64,000 nucleotides of DNA, taken from Calliphora vicina. Lineage: Eukaryota > Arthropoda > Insecta > Diptera > Calliphoridae. Positions within the stretch are counted from its first letter, which is position 1, and each line of letters opens with the position of its first letter. The notes beneath the pieces are model-generated. The model was given only the letters and a program-made list of their open reading frames with translations. It was not told the DNA's origin and did not search any database. The translations under genes were made by a program, and so were the position numbers. Of this stretch, positions 1 to 13,448 are shown piece after piece. The stretch lies in NCBI RefSeq assembly GCF_958450345.1, contig NC_088780.1, positions 122,836,226 to 122,900,225 of the forward strand, read 5' to 3'.

Positions 1-661
1 TTACAGATTGTGAGAGTAGTATTATATTTTACTGGTGTATTTCTATTTATTTTTTTGTTGTTGTTTTTGTTTGAGTATTTTGTCTAACGCCTACAAATAT
101 CCTGCCTGTAGTATACAATCATTGCATACATATTTCAAACTACACACACGCAGTCATTAAAATTACATTGCAACAGTTGCAACACAGATACACAGGCGAC
201 GGCAACAACGATGACGACGACGACTCTTGCTGGATAAATAATGTTAAAGCCAACAAACATCATTTGAGTACAATAATATTTACCTTTCAAATGAAACATC
301 ACCTAGTCATGGCAGCCATAGGTGTTAAAACCAAACAAACAAATGGATTTCATTATACAAAGTATAGTTAGTGTTCACAAAATACCTACATACATACTTA
401 CACCAACTCTAACTCTAACTCTCTACTTTATAGTCTGCCATCATCATCATTCTATCTAACTCCTGTCTATTTTAGAGAATGTATGCGTTCGTTCGTTTGT
501 TCCTTTTGCATTTTTTAAGATTTCTGTGATTTATTTTTAATGGATTTAGCTGTGTCAAGAAAGAGATGCAGAAAGAGGGAGGTGGTAGAGAGTGTTTTAC
601 AGCTAAAGCAGGCTCCTCACTACAGGCTACAAACAGCGTTGCAACCAAAACCAATTCATAA
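1..661. other. AT-rich non-coding sequence
   Basis: No host gene is recognisable. Short open frames have the composition of translated AT-rich DNA. A short GAC/GACGAC-type simple repeat lies near 195-225. It may be part of a long intron or flank of the minus-strand gukh gene, but nothing in the sequence proves this. Confidence 0.5.
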
Positions 662-941
662 CATTAACCTTCGCTTTACCAAAGGTTTTTTATGTTCATG
701 GTTTACCAATACCCACCCGGGTGACACTACTCTTCTATAAATATATGCGACGAACGAAATTTTAAAAAAATTAAAAAACCTTATAAAAAGTTTAAAATGT
801 TTCTATTAAATTCTATAGAACTCTAAAATTTGTTCAGTGAGTACAAATTTCATTTAAATCGAAACAAAATTAAAAAAAATATTAATCCAATAAAAACGAT
901 GTGGTCACCCGGGTGGGTATTGGTAAAGCGAAGGTTAATGT
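662..941. mobile_element. MITE with TTAA-flanked inverted repeats (piggyBac-like)
   Basis: The left end (about 662-735) and right end (about 899-941) are inverted repeats. Both contain CCTTCGCTTTACCA and then ATACCCACCCGGGTGA. In the left arm the repeat is interrupted by about 27 bp in which a TTTACCA motif recurs, so the arms differ by a small local duplication or insertion. Both outer ends have TTAA next to CCTTCG, which would fit a piggyBac-type TTAA target. However, the palindromic symmetry extends a few bases beyond (CATTAA/TTAATG), so the exact border is uncertain. No coding capacity. Confidence 0.65.
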
Positions 942-1239
942 AAAGTATTTTATATAATTTTCTATTTTTTTTCTTTATTTTATCTTAAAATTGTTTTTTA
1001 GAGGCAAAAAAAAAGGTTTTAATGTTTTATGTCTACTGCTTTTGTAAGAGTTTGTAGCTCTGAGAGTTGCTAGCATTTAGAAATAGAAGTTGAACGTTAA
1101 AAAAATCCCCGAGTTGAATGCATTTTTTTCCTTTTATCCCCTGTTGTTGTTGGCTTTGCTGTTTTATTGAAAATTTAATTTAAATTCCATTAAATATGAT
1201 CATATTGTATACAATTATTGTTGATAGGTACACATATTT
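942..1239. other. AT-rich non-coding sequence
   Basis: Nothing beyond poly(A)/poly(T) runs and low-complexity AT-rich DNA is visible here. Confidence 0.5.
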
Positions 1240-2035
1240 CAACGGATTCAGAGGTTTAAAAGAACGGATTCTTGGCAATTAAAAAATTTTGAAGACCAAG
1301 AATTGGAGGCATTACTCCATGAAGAACAAGAGCTTGCTAAATCATTGGGAGCTACTCAAGTTGTAATTTCCAAAATTTTACGAGTAGCAGGATTCCGAGA
1401 GACATTGAAAGACGATTTTGCATGTCTGAAATGTTGCTTGAACGCTATAAAAGAAAATAATATTTGCACGGAATCATTACTTGGATCCATTACAAGCGTA
1501 AGTGATCGAAGGCACTAAGGTAATGAGACCAAAAGGGTCCTTGGATCCAATACAATAACCCAAAGCGTAAGAGATCGAAGATCCCTGGACACCAAAGCGC
1601 TATGAGCGCTGAGGTAATGAGACCAAAAGGGTCCTATTTATTATGATCTGCTGAAATGTGGCCAGACTATCACAGGGAACCTGTACGCCTAGAATATGCG
1701 GCCAGACAACCGTAATATTCCATCATGACAACTCTCGGTCACATGTTGCAATACCTTTTAAAAACCTATTTAGAAAGAAGTGGTTGGGAAGTTTTGCCTC
1801 ACCCGCCTTGTAGGCCAGACTTTGCCCCGTCCGACTAATATTTGTTTCGATCGATGCAGACGCGCTCTCTCTTTTCAGAACAGAGTATCCGAAAGATGAG
1901 CAGATCTTTTAGCGCCAGAATTCTGGGAAAATGCCATATGTTTTTGAAGAAAATAATCTATATTTTACTTGTAATAATTGACAGATGTGAAAATTATTTT
2001 ATTTCTCGCATGTATCCACAATGCTTTCTTTAGAA
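1240..2035 (+). pseudogene. Decayed mariner (DD34D) transposase
   Basis: Broken pieces of a mariner transposase can be read in order in shifting + frames. Near 1285-1410 comes the KNFEDQELEALL / ELAKSLGATQVVISKILR block, which matches the N-terminal helix-turn-helix region. Near 1720-1740 is an HDNSRSHVA match to the second catalytic-aspartate motif, and near 1790-1850 a VLPHPPCRPDFAPSD match to the third, followed by LFRSMQ. Several frameshifts and in-frame stops, plus a duplicated segment containing TAATGAGACCAAAAGGGTCC (about 1520 and 1615), show it is dead. Family motifs are known; the decay is seen directly. The terminal inverted repeats were not located. Confidence 0.8.
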
Positions 2036-4985
2036 ATACTTATAATTACAACTCAAGTTTTATTTAAAATGTATTTTGAACCAAGTTGTGATAAAAAATT
2101 CTGACACCGCTCAGCTTGAAAAGCGTGATCTGGTCACTAATACGCCAAATATATGGAATCAACATTTCCAAGGCTACGAATTAACCATAAGTTGTATGAG
2201 ATCTACTCCAAGGTGAACATAGTGACGATTGAGCTTTCTGGAAAACGTATGAAGAATGAGCTCAGATACTTAAGCAGGAATGGAAGGAAGAGAAGATCGA
2301 CACCCCGCTGGAAAGTAGCATGTAAAAATCGTTGGAGAATCCAACTGGAAGCAGCACAGAAGTTAAATGTTGTGCCTTTCTGATTTATTTGTTTTTAAAC
2401 GCATTTCTGATCAACAGAGGATATTCCATTGCCCTAGGCCCTTTCCTCTAGGCCCCATCGTGCTTTTAACAGACAAACGGGCGGACTAGCTATATCGTCT
2501 TAGAATTTATTTTTTTGCTTGGACCAGCACTCAGGAGATGACCCCTACTCATTGAATGCATTGTGTTGGAACTAGGAAAATAAGTTATGGAAAGAACGAT
2601 AGAGTGGGTAGTGTTTGTGGACATTTGATTTTAATTTTCCTACATTGAAAGGCACAGAAGCATATTCCACATACGGACTGTACGGCTAAAGAACGAATTT
2701 TCTCTGTAGTGTGTTGTGCGATCCACTCACCAATCGACCGCGAGTGGATGAGCACCCACTGATGAACACGTATTTCATAAGAAACTGCAGGTATCGGGAA
2801 CAAGTTCCCTAATTTCACCAGAACTTATCGATAGAACAGTGAAACACAATCCAACATTGCGACGATGCTCCAGAGAATCAAACGAGCTGGATACCCTACT
2901 GTCAGCGATAAACATCTTCGCCCTCTCCTGTACGCGGTCGAGTAAATCCAAAATAGACTTCGAAGCAGATCAGACGAATAGAATTCAGGGGGCAAATACT
3001 CGCACTCGCAATAGAAATAAATTTCGAAAGCTTATTAGCGTTCGAAATTTAATGTTCTATACATTTAATTCGATATCGAATAAGTGAATCTTAAAAATAA
3101 AAAAAAACTCGAACGTTCGAATAAGTATTCGATCATGTTCGACTGCGGTAATTAGCTCCCAGTTTTTCCCTTTCCCAGATATGAACACAAAAAGGGCAAA
3201 AAGGCAACATTATTGCCAGTAAGAAGGCATTTGGAAAATTTTGCATCCTGAAATTAATTTAAATCAAATTCTGTAAAGAACGAATTCTTTTTCTACAATT
3301 ATTATTTAAATTTCCACATATTTCTAAATAAAATATGTAACTAGTTTAGTATTACATATAATTTTTCTTTTAAAAATAAAAGTATGAGTATTTTTATTTT
3401 GTTTGAACTTCCTCTTAAATTATGACGATACTCTATCTAACAGCATTTCATCTTTAGTCTTCTTTAGTAACACAAAACATTTGTTGTTTTTTGTTTTCTT
3501 CTAGTTTTTTTTTATAATTTAAACGTGATGTTAGTTGGAAAAAATTATAATATTTTATAGAAAATTCCTTTACATTATTCTTCCACTTCATTCTACTATT
3601 TGATTTTTCAGCATTTGTTACATTGTTAGTGTTAGGGAGTGTGAGTGTCTGTGTAAATGTATGTGTTACCCATTTTATTAATAAATTTTTATATTATTAT
3701 GTAAATATCAAGATTAGAAAGGCAGACTCTTTTTTTATTCCTAGAGAATACTTATTTTTTTATTTTTCTCTTTCATTTCATGACATTATTCTTTGCCTTT
3801 TGTTGCTGTTGTTCATATTTTTTTCTAAACCATTTAGTTTTGAATATTATGTGACATTTTTTTAATATTCTCATTCTCTTGCTTTATTTATTTAACGAGG
3901 GAATTTTTCATTTAACTCCATTTAAATGTTATAAAGTGGCATTTTAGATTGAAGATCTAAATTCACATTTGTTTGTGTGTTTATGAGAGATGATGTGTAA
4001 GAAAAATAATGCTGGTTAAAGAGAAAAAAAAAACTCAGGTAGACAAATTTGAAAAGTTGAAACTTTTAAGATTCATAGAATTTGAATGGGAGGTTTATTT
4101 AGAGATTAAATAAAACGTATGATCATGAAATGATCATATGGAACTTATTTGCCTTAACATATCCAATTACTAAACCTACAAATTAACCCCTTCATAAAAA
4201 CTTAATTAAATTCGTTAAACACCCAGTTGTAAATTTTTAAGTATGACTAATCTTTACCTTCAACTAAAACACTTCTTCCCTTTTTCTCGCCCTATCAGCT
4301 TGTAAACGCCTAATTGTCTGCAATCTTTAATAAACCTAAACCAAAAGAAACACTAAATTGAAACCCTTAAAATAAACCTAAAGGCGCCCAAACTTAACAA
4401 CTAAAAAAAACACAATGATGAAACCAAAACACATAAAAATCCCACGTGGTGCCTACAAAAATTTAAAAAACAACAATCATTATTGAAAAAACTAAAAAAA
4501 AAAAATCTCATAATAACCATTAATATCGAAACATATAAAACCAGTAATACTAGTCATGCTGGAGTTTAAAAATGATTAAAATTAAGATCTGAAAATAATA
4601 AAAAATATAAAACACGAAAGAATCATAAACGCCGGCTCTATTCAACAACAAAAAAAACTTGTACAAATTGAAGCCCATTACGAAATAATTTGGTTTTCTA
4701 TGAAAAAAAGTTGTTCATTAAAACAAATCATTGATTGTGGCAAAAAAAACACATAATAATTTTTATCCATGATTACAGTTTTTATTTCTCTAAAAAAAAT
4801 TCCAAGAACTATTAAATACCAAGGTAAATAATCAAGTAAATAAATACTTGTACAGAGAGCGTGTTTTACAAGTGCTAAAGATTTAATATAAGTATATAAC
4901 GTTGTTGTTGAATATAATTATAAATTCAATAATTGCAAAAAACCAATTTTTCTTCCCATTAACTTATAACATATATGGACAACAA
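2036..4985. other. Non-coding sequence, unresolved old repeats
   Basis: No gene recognised. Bases 2100-3000 are less AT-rich than the surroundings and carry short open frames (2153-2383, 2839-3087) without identifiable motifs, possibly remnants of old transposons. Around 3020-3150 there are repeated TTCGAA / CGAACGTTCGAA palindromic motifs. From 3200 to 4985 the DNA is AT-rich with poly(A) runs and a small palindrome near 4114-4142 built on ATGATCAT. Confidence 0.45.
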
Positions 4986-4989
4986 GTTA

Positions 4990-6480
4990 TCAAAGCTACA
5001 ATGGGTTTAACCCATCAATCCGATGTGTTGAATGATCACTCTTCAATTTTGAATGATCACTCAGACTTTAAAATTGGAATGGCATTGAGTCTACATGATC
5101 TATTTTCCCGATCTTTAACTTCAAAAATTTTTGGTTTTTCTTGAACCATACAATCGCCTCCGATCATGGAGTCTACATGATCGGTTTTTCCGATCTTTAA
5201 GCTAAAATATTTGATTCTTGAACCATACAATCACCTACTGTTCAGTTTGATACTCTTGTGTGTATGTGCAATGATTTCACTGATAAAATGCTATAAATTT
5301 GCAGTTATGCCGTGCTCTAATGACACAGGGGAGAGATGATCTGTTTTTCCGATCTTTAACTACAAAAATCGTTGGTTCTTCTTGAACCATACAATCTCCT
5401 CCGGTTCAGTTTGATACCCTTGTGTGTAGATCAATGATTTCACTGATCAAATACTTCAAAATTGACAGTTATGTCGAGCTATAATGGCATGGAGGCTACA
5501 TGATCGGGTTTTCCGATCTTTAAGCAAACATATTTGATTCCTCTTGAACCATACAATCGCCTCCTATTCAGTTTGATATCCTTGTGAATAGATCAATGAT
5601 TTCACTGATCAAAGACTTTAAAATTGGCAGTTCTGCCGTGCTATAATGGCAAGGAGGCGACATGACATATTTTTCCCATCTTTAACTGCTAAAATGTTTG
5701 ATTCTTATTGAACCATACAATCACCTTCTGTTCAGAATGATATCCTTGTGTGTAGATCAATGATTTCACAAAAATGTTTGGTTCTTCTTGAACCATAAAG
5801 TCGCATCCTGTTCAGTTTGATATCCCGATGTGTAGATCAATGATTTCACTGATCAAAGACTTTAAAATTGGCAGTTCTGCCGTGCTCTAATGATGAGAGA
5901 TGATCGGGTTTTCCGGTCTTTAACTACAACAATTATTGGTTCTTTTTGAACCATACAATCGCCTCCTATACAGTCTGATATCCTTGTGTGTAGATCAATG
6001 ATTTCACTGATCAAAGACTTTAAAATTTACAGTTATGCCGTGCTCTAATGACATAGAGGTGACATGATCGGTTTTTCCTATCTTTAACTATAAAAATGAT
6101 TGGTTCTTCTTGAACCACACAATCGCCTCCTGTTCAGTTTGTAGATCAATGATTTCACTTATCAATGTTTTCACTGATCAAAGACTTTAAAATTGGCAGT
6201 TCTGCCGTGCTCTAATGACATAGAGGTGACATGATCGGTTTTTCCTATCTTTAACTTAAAAATGATTGGTTCTTCTTGAACCACACAATCGCCTCCTGTT
6301 CAGTTTGTAGATCAATGATTTCACTTATCAAAAAGCCAGTTTTATCTGTGTGTGCTGTAACCCTCTCAATGGGCGTTCAATGGTTCGATAGCAACCTCAA
6401 CAATTTTAAAACATTTTTTAGATTTGCATCTTTTTTAAAGATCCATACAATCGACAGCTGTACAGGTTGGGACTAATGGG
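4990..6480. repeat. Tandem satellite array, about 163-bp monomer, ~8-9 copies
   Basis: A degenerate unit recurs roughly every 158-167 bp. Landmarks are GAACCATACAATCGCCTCC (about 5143, 5221, 5386, 5546, 5710, 5948, 6111, 6278), GATCAATGATTTCACTGATC and GTTCTGCCGTGCTCTAATG. Some units are shortened (for example 5143-5221 and 5710-5790). The 3' monomers (6010-6330) are nearly identical to each other, suggesting recent local amplification. No long open frame runs through it. Confidence 0.85.
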
Positions 6481-9400
6481 GATAGATCAGTGATTTGAAT
6501 GCTTAAAAGCTATATTTTTGTAGGATCGGTGTTTGGCTGATAATAGCAAACTGTTGATATGTTTATATTCATAGAAAAAGGATTCGTGCCCTGAATTTTT
6601 TTTTGTACAAATCTACCAGAAGAAGGTCCCGAGGTCCTTGTATCAAAAATTGTTCGTTCTCCAAAAACATTTATTTAGATCCAAAGAAAAAGTTTTCAAA
6701 ACTATTGGTATAGGAAATGATCTAAATTATGAAAACTATTAGCAATTAAATAAAAATTCTTTCAAATTATCTCGCAGTGTATTTTATGTTTTTATTTAAT
6801 AAAAAAAATCATAAAAACCTAAAAATAAAATCACTTTAAACCAAAATAAAACAAGTACTTAAACAATCAAAACCACCATACGAGTTCAACGTAGCAGAGA
6901 TTCTTATTCTGGCTGATCATATTGTGTTTATGTTGGCTTTTTTTCTTATTCAATACCTACAACAACGATCTTTACTCAGACTGTCTGCCGGTTTTCTGTT
7001 CATTCGGCTGTCTATATGGCCTGCAATTAAGTCTGATCTCTGTTGGCAGTACATATGTATGTATGTATGATCATTCATGTACTATGTGGTATATCTGTAC
7101 ATACATGCATTCATACAACATAACCAAAAAAAAAATCAAGTTAAAACAAAGGCGTCTTTAAGTATTGACTGGATTTCTGTTGTATGTTTTTAGGTGGATG
7201 TGAGACGAGTATCTGTAGATGTCTTCACTGTGAGTAACATAATATGCTGTTTTTTGGTCAATACATACATAAATATTTGTAGTCTATAGTTACAGTATGA
7301 ACAAAAATTCGAGAGAAAAAAAAAACTTCAATTTATTTTTGTTCAACCATTCATATATTCTTAAAGTTTTACCTTGAAATGTTTGTAGGTACTTGAGCAT
7401 AAATGTGTGTCTGTCAGTTTATATGTATAGAATTATATAAAAATGTATCCAACAACAAAAATATCAATGAATAAATATCAAATATTTTGTTGTCTCATAC
7501 CTGGCGAATACTTTTTTTTTTTTTTGTTGACGACAAGAAGGTCACTTGAAATTATTGAACCAAACTCGATGAACTTTTCAAAACAACTTGATTTGTTTAG
7601 AAGTTTAAACTTAGTTTATGCTTCAGTTAAACTTAATAGTTTGTATCTAGAAGAGATTTATTGAACCAAACCTGAAATATTGGTAAAGCAAGTTTAAGGT
7701 GTCTGAACGACGATGCTAAGGAAGAGTCGGAAAAAAGTTTCTGAAGCGGTGTTCCAATAATCTTTAAATGAAAGCTTAAATACTGCACAGTGATTAAGAG
7801 AAAAATGATGTTGTTGTGGCATCATTATACCGAGCCCAAAATTCTTTATTGTTTTGTAAGCAGTAGGAATCGTTATTGCTACAGCTTCCCTCAATATTTA
7901 GCTTCAAAAAATGGCGAAAGAATGCAGTAAAGTAAGGCGAAGAACTGTCAACAAAGCTTCTAGGTGGGGAATAACGAACAACGATCATGTAATATATCTG
8001 TACAATAGTAAGCACATACCAAATTTGTGGATGCATGAAAGCCTGCGTCACTCAATTCCAAAATATTTGTTGCTGTAATATTTTGTGAAATTTTCCATTT
8101 TTGGACATTAGTTCCACTTGAGTAACATTTAATATTCCATGATCATTTAGCAGTCAAATATTATTTTGGAATTGAATAAACTTTAATGCTGAATGTATAA
8201 ATTTTGCGAATATATTTTTGATTTGAAATTTCGGAAGTATTAGCATATCAACAAGAGCACAGAATACTCGCTCCGCACAGCCTTAATAAAGGAGCAGACG
8301 AAAATCGTTCGTATAGATGAATAATTTGTTTGAATGAGCGGTGTTTGGCGGATAATTGTGCAAAGACTTCGGGGAAAGAAAGCAGTTGCTTTCTTGGCCC
8401 TTTTCATCGAAGTTACTAAGCGATGTTTGGCTGATCTTTGTTCAAAGAGCTTGGATAAATAATAAAGGTATGTATATTCTTTTGAACTGAACCGTTCTAC
8501 GTTAATGTAAATGCTGGCTAAAATATGATCAACTTTCAACTTGCATTGGTTTCGTACCACCTTGTTTAGTATCCATTTGGATTTATCAATGAGTGTTGAT
8601 AGATGGTTTCTATGATGAATTTTCCGAAGAAACAGGTCTCTATTTCTAATTGCTTATTGATCAAACAATATTTGGAGGATTCGAACTTATATTCATAGAT
8701 CAAGAAATCTTGGTAAGAGTAAGCTACACAAAAAAATCAGGAGCTTTCAGGAGCGACACATAACCATAATCAAGGAGATATTATTGATTTTGACCGTTTC
8801 AAGCCTCTTTCTGTGCTTTGAGATCTATATGAATCTATATGGATGTTCTTTTCTTGGAGCACAACGATGGAGAATGCAATAAAAAAAATCCGAAATGGTC
8901 ATCAACTATGGCGGCAGCCACTTGATCTTCAAAAATTAATGCAAAGGAAGTTCCAAATAAATCAAATTATGCGGTTTTATTTTAAAGATACAGCTAAATA
9001 ACATCGATTGAGTGTTTTGGGGACACAATGACAAATCATTAGTCGCCTACAAAAAGTGTTGTTCCATTTCATTCAATGTAACTAGGATCAAGGATATAAA
9101 GCTTCACATAGCCGGTTATAACGATATAATGGTTTTATTTTTAATTTTAAAACTTTTTTAATAAACCTCGTGTTTATGGAAACACAAACGGTAACATCTC
9201 TAAAAAAAACCTTTAAATACCCAAAAAAAAAAAACAGATCAAATTTATACAATGTAAGCAACATTTATAAAATTAATAGCAACAACAACAAACCACAAAT
9301 AGAGACAGAGAGAAATAAGAAACTAAACATATGCAAAGGTGTTTTAAAACAATTCATCACACAAAAAAAGCAACCCTTTGCAGACACGAATATTTGCCAA

Positions 9401-12400
9401 ACAAAAAAAAAACAAACAATTTTTCAAAAAAGTTTCCGTTAAAAAATACCAATACAACAAAACAAACAAGCAAATAGCTTAGAAAAGGTAAAAGAAAATA
9501 ATAAAAGTATAAAAGGGGGTAAAACTAAAACATAACAAGCAACAAAACAAGTTTAAAACAAGGGTGTTTAACACAAGACGCTCTCTGTCGTTGTACTCTC
9601 TTTGGCAATTGTCATCTGCTGATTAATAAAAAGATCTAAACAGCTGATTACAATTACAGCATAAACCATGTTTATACTATATGCAAATTAACCATGAGAA
9701 CAATGGCAAAGCATTTATAAAAAGATAAAAGTAAATTGGTTTAAAATTTGTTGGTTCTCTTAAAATTTAATAAGATTTATATAAAACAGCTGTGAAAAGT
9801 TCAAGCAAAAGAGAACGAATGTACAATTTCTTGAAAATATATCAAAAAATAGAAAATTGTATGGGCCATAAATTAGAAACTAGAAAAATAATCTGGAAAA
9901 AGAATTCTTTTTTTTTAAAAATCTTTAAATTTCCAATAATTTGTGTTTGAATTATAAACATTTCATGGAGTATAAAAGATTTATTAATCATTGAAGATAC
10001 ATATTGTTAAACTAAACAAACAACAAGAAGCAGAAGAAATACATACATTTAGAAATGCACCTTCATTAATTTGTTATTTTAGCCGGCAAATGTGTGTGGA
10101 TGTGGCTGTTTAAACGGATTTATGTATTTATTTATTTTTTTGGTTAACAATTCCACCATACACTGCTTAGAAGTGTATAGAAAATACATTTAAACACGGG
10201 GAAAATCCAAGCAAACCATTCATTACACTACATCCCATGATATTCCCACAGTCAAAATGTTTTTCTGTTCCTTTGGACAAAAACAATCTATTGGGAAAAA
10301 TGTGCATTCTATGTTTATGTTGGCATTGGTGGGTTTTTTTTTGTTTGTTCTTAAGTTTGTGGTATGTTGTTGCCTTGTGTATATAGAAAACCAGCAACAA
10401 CAAAAGTTAAATAGGAAAAAAAGTTCAATGACTCTCCCTTTCTGGATCCACTGCGGGTATGATTGTGAGTGAGTGTATGCATGTATGTTTACTTTTGTGT
10501 AATCAAAAGGGCCTTGTCTTTCTTAACTACATACACTACTACCAATCAATATCCAACAATCAATACAATGCAATAAAAACACTCAATTTATTTATTTGTT
10601 CTCTTCAACTTAAGAATTGCTCTTACAAAACACTACAATACTGCATGCATAGAGTACATAGTTACAACAACAGAAAAAAATATTAAAAAAAACTTTACGC
10701 AAGTTGTTGTGAAAATAACAAGCGTAACAACAACAAACGATCAAAACAATTGATCGTTTAGCTGTTTTTTTCCTTTTTGCTAGTTTCAAAGACAGTATGA
10801 GTGAAATACAGCAAGTACAGTAAATATTTACAGTGTGTGGAAATAACAGGGATGGATATTTTTAAATATGGAAACTAAGACAGCCAAAAAATGTATCAGC
10901 CCTTCGGAAGATGCTTTTTATTCCTTTAGCAAATGACGGCAACTGTCAGTCAGTTAAGTTATGTTATTTTAATTTATATGGAACGCTTTGGATTGCAGGA
11001 GTCTAATATTTTATGGCCATACGTGTGATTAGGTCTATTTCCATCTCAACGGATATGTAAACTAACAAAAATTTGCGCTCCTGTGGCATTGAGAATCCAA
11101 GCATTCACCAACATCCCTTACATCCACTTAAAGCCTCTGCATTTAGGCCGGACTGAACCATGATCAACCAGTTTTTATTGCCTCATATTGATGAATGGGG
11201 TCAGCAGCACATGAATAGCCACAAACTCTGGAAGCTGTCAAAGAGAATAACTAACAAGTATGTGAGGACTAATCGTCCATACTTCTAGCCAAAACAATTG
11301 AAAATGTGCTAAAAAGAACCGAAATGGCCTTCAAATGACTTCAAAAACTGGGAGGTGGTGTTGAAATAAATTAAAGTTTATTTTACATTTTTCTTTTTTT
11401 TCCTCTTTTATATTAAAACTTTTTTGGAGTGGAGGGAAAGACAGCCCGATATGGGAATTTTTGAAGAGACGGATTTATTGGATAAAGCCGCAAACTCTGA
11501 AAACTTTTATTTGTAATATGGACGATAAGTTCTAGCACTTTTTCGATATTAAGCTTTATTTATGAAAATATCAACGCTTTTACAAAACATCAACCATAAA
11601 CTGTGATTTTGTGTTTCAGTCCCGGGTTGAGTTGATATTGGGAAAATATGTTGTGGAACGGAAGATGGAGCATTGTTTGGGAGCATTTGATTTGTAAGTG
11701 ACAGAGAAGACTTCTACAGTAAGTGATAAATACTTATGGACAGTATGACGAACTTGGGATGTGTGATCCATCTGCCAATCAATATAAAAACGAATGCTAC
11801 GTAAAAATTAGCTTCTATTGAGATCCACAATGTGATGAAAATATCACAAATCTAAAGTGTTGTTACCGATAGGGCCTGCATGTGATCGAGAAGCTCCAAA
11901 TTAGACTTTAAATCTCCTACACTTACATAAGACTTTATTCGGCAGGACATCAGAAAGAATGTCAGTTGGATCGCATTAAATAAAAAACGAATCATTTGAA
12001 TTCTACTATTTCTTCTAAGTGACGAAGAAGACTTCTGCAGCAAGTATAATCCACATAAAAACAGACCGCAGAACGAATATCCGGCCCTTACATGAGAGTT
12101 ATATTCAATTTTCTGTAGAATATCAGAAAATCTAAGGTCAATATGTTGCAGTCATTTGCAAAGGAGTCCATAGGATAGCAAGCTTGACATAGGTCATTGA
12201 GACAAATAAGAAATAGAATAAGAGAAATTGAAATTGTTAAATGATATTCCATTTACAACAACTAAGTAGTTAGTGAGATGCCTGAAGAAGTTCAATACAA
12301 ATATAATTTACCAACGACTGTCATCTGGGCTATCTGACTGAGCTATTTCCTGATTTTGAAAAAGAATAAATATAAAATAAGATAAAATCATCAGCTATAA

Positions 12401-13366
12401 TTTTAAACCACCTAGTTTTCGTATTGCCTCAAAGAAATTATTTCAACACTCATTGTAATTTTATATCCCCATTCCTAATATGATGTAACCATACTGTCAG
12501 CTTATTTAGGAATCTTGTTTCTTAACAAATTCTTTCAAGAATTTCTAGTGATTTTATTTTCAGCTGGTTTTCTCTTGTGCATGTCTGGCTGCTTGTAACA
12601 CAACAAGTACTTTTTTGCCTTGTAAGTTTTTCTGATGACGATTAATGATGATGATAATGACGATGACGGAGTCGATTGTTAAGTAGACAAACATTGTCCG
12701 TGGTATTAAGTATAGAACGAATACAAATAAACTTATTGAAAGATCATCAAATCTAAGGAGTGAAGAATGTTGTTAGTTGTTTCGGCTGCTGCAACAAATG
12801 GGAATGTAATTATAAAATTGTTAAGAATCATTTGTTGTAAATAAAAAAAAATTCCATTTTGTAGCCATAATAAGAGGATCTCTAGAAACCAATAATATAA
12901 GTGGAGTTTTGAGGTAAAATTGTTTAGCTTTATGTAATGTAAATGTAAAGAATGGAGAGCTTCTTTTTAATAGATATAAATAAAGTGGTATTGGTTTTTG
13001 GATTTTCTTTTAAATTGAGTTTAATAAGAATGTTAGTGATGTGTAAACAAGCTTGAAATGAAACAATTGCTATCGATAAAGTTCAATAGGAAATTTGTTT
13101 TAAAATTAAAATAATTACAGAAAACTTCATAGATATTTGATTGAAAAGAAATAGCAGGAGTATTTTGTAATGCTACTCTTTGAGTAGCATAGATAAATAC
13201 ATTATACATAATTGTAGAAGGTAGAATCACTAGGGAGTTTTCAATATTTACGCCTATAACGTCAAACTTTGATTTTGATTTTTTTCATATTTTTTTATGT
13301 TTGACGTTACAAGAATTGTATAATTGAGAATTTATTTTCTACTGAGTATACCTTATATTGTTGTGT
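6481..13366. other. Gene-free AT-rich region with unidentified decayed repeats
   Basis: I find no host exon. Simple features are ATGT/ATAC microsatellite stretches near 7050-7110 and poly(A) or poly(T) tracts. Bases 7690-9100 and 10950-12300 are less AT-rich. They contain weak internal repeats, for example GACAGAGAAGACTTCTACAG near 11700 resembling GACGAAGAAGACTTCTGCAG near 12020, and GTGTTTGGCGGAT near 8341 resembling GTTTGGCTGAT near 8424. These probably represent old transposon debris that I could not classify. The 106-codon minus frame at 8240-8560 and the 90-codon plus frame at 9170-9442 show no known motif. Confidence 0.45.
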
Positions 13367-13448
13367 CATGGATAAATACACATAGATCGGAAACTCTCCT
13401 GTCAAAGACCTAACTCAGTTGTCATAAACCTGTGGTGAGAATGTATTA

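Noticed and set aside
4990..6480. CRISPR-like array
   Set aside because: Repeats are full monomers of about 163 bp with no unique spacers and no cas genes. The DNA is a eukaryotic satellite.
8240..8560. 106-codon minus-strand frame
   Set aside because: No recognisable motif, no codon pattern or splice context. Likely chance or a decayed repeat.
9170..9442. 90-codon plus-strand frame
   Set aside because: Lys/Asn/Gln-rich low-complexity translation of poly(A)-rich DNA.
10980..11350. Possible transposase fragment (LLPHIDEWGQQHM..., FKNWEVVLK)
   Set aside because: Weakly reminiscent of mariner/Tc1 tails but no catalytic motif could be read with confidence.
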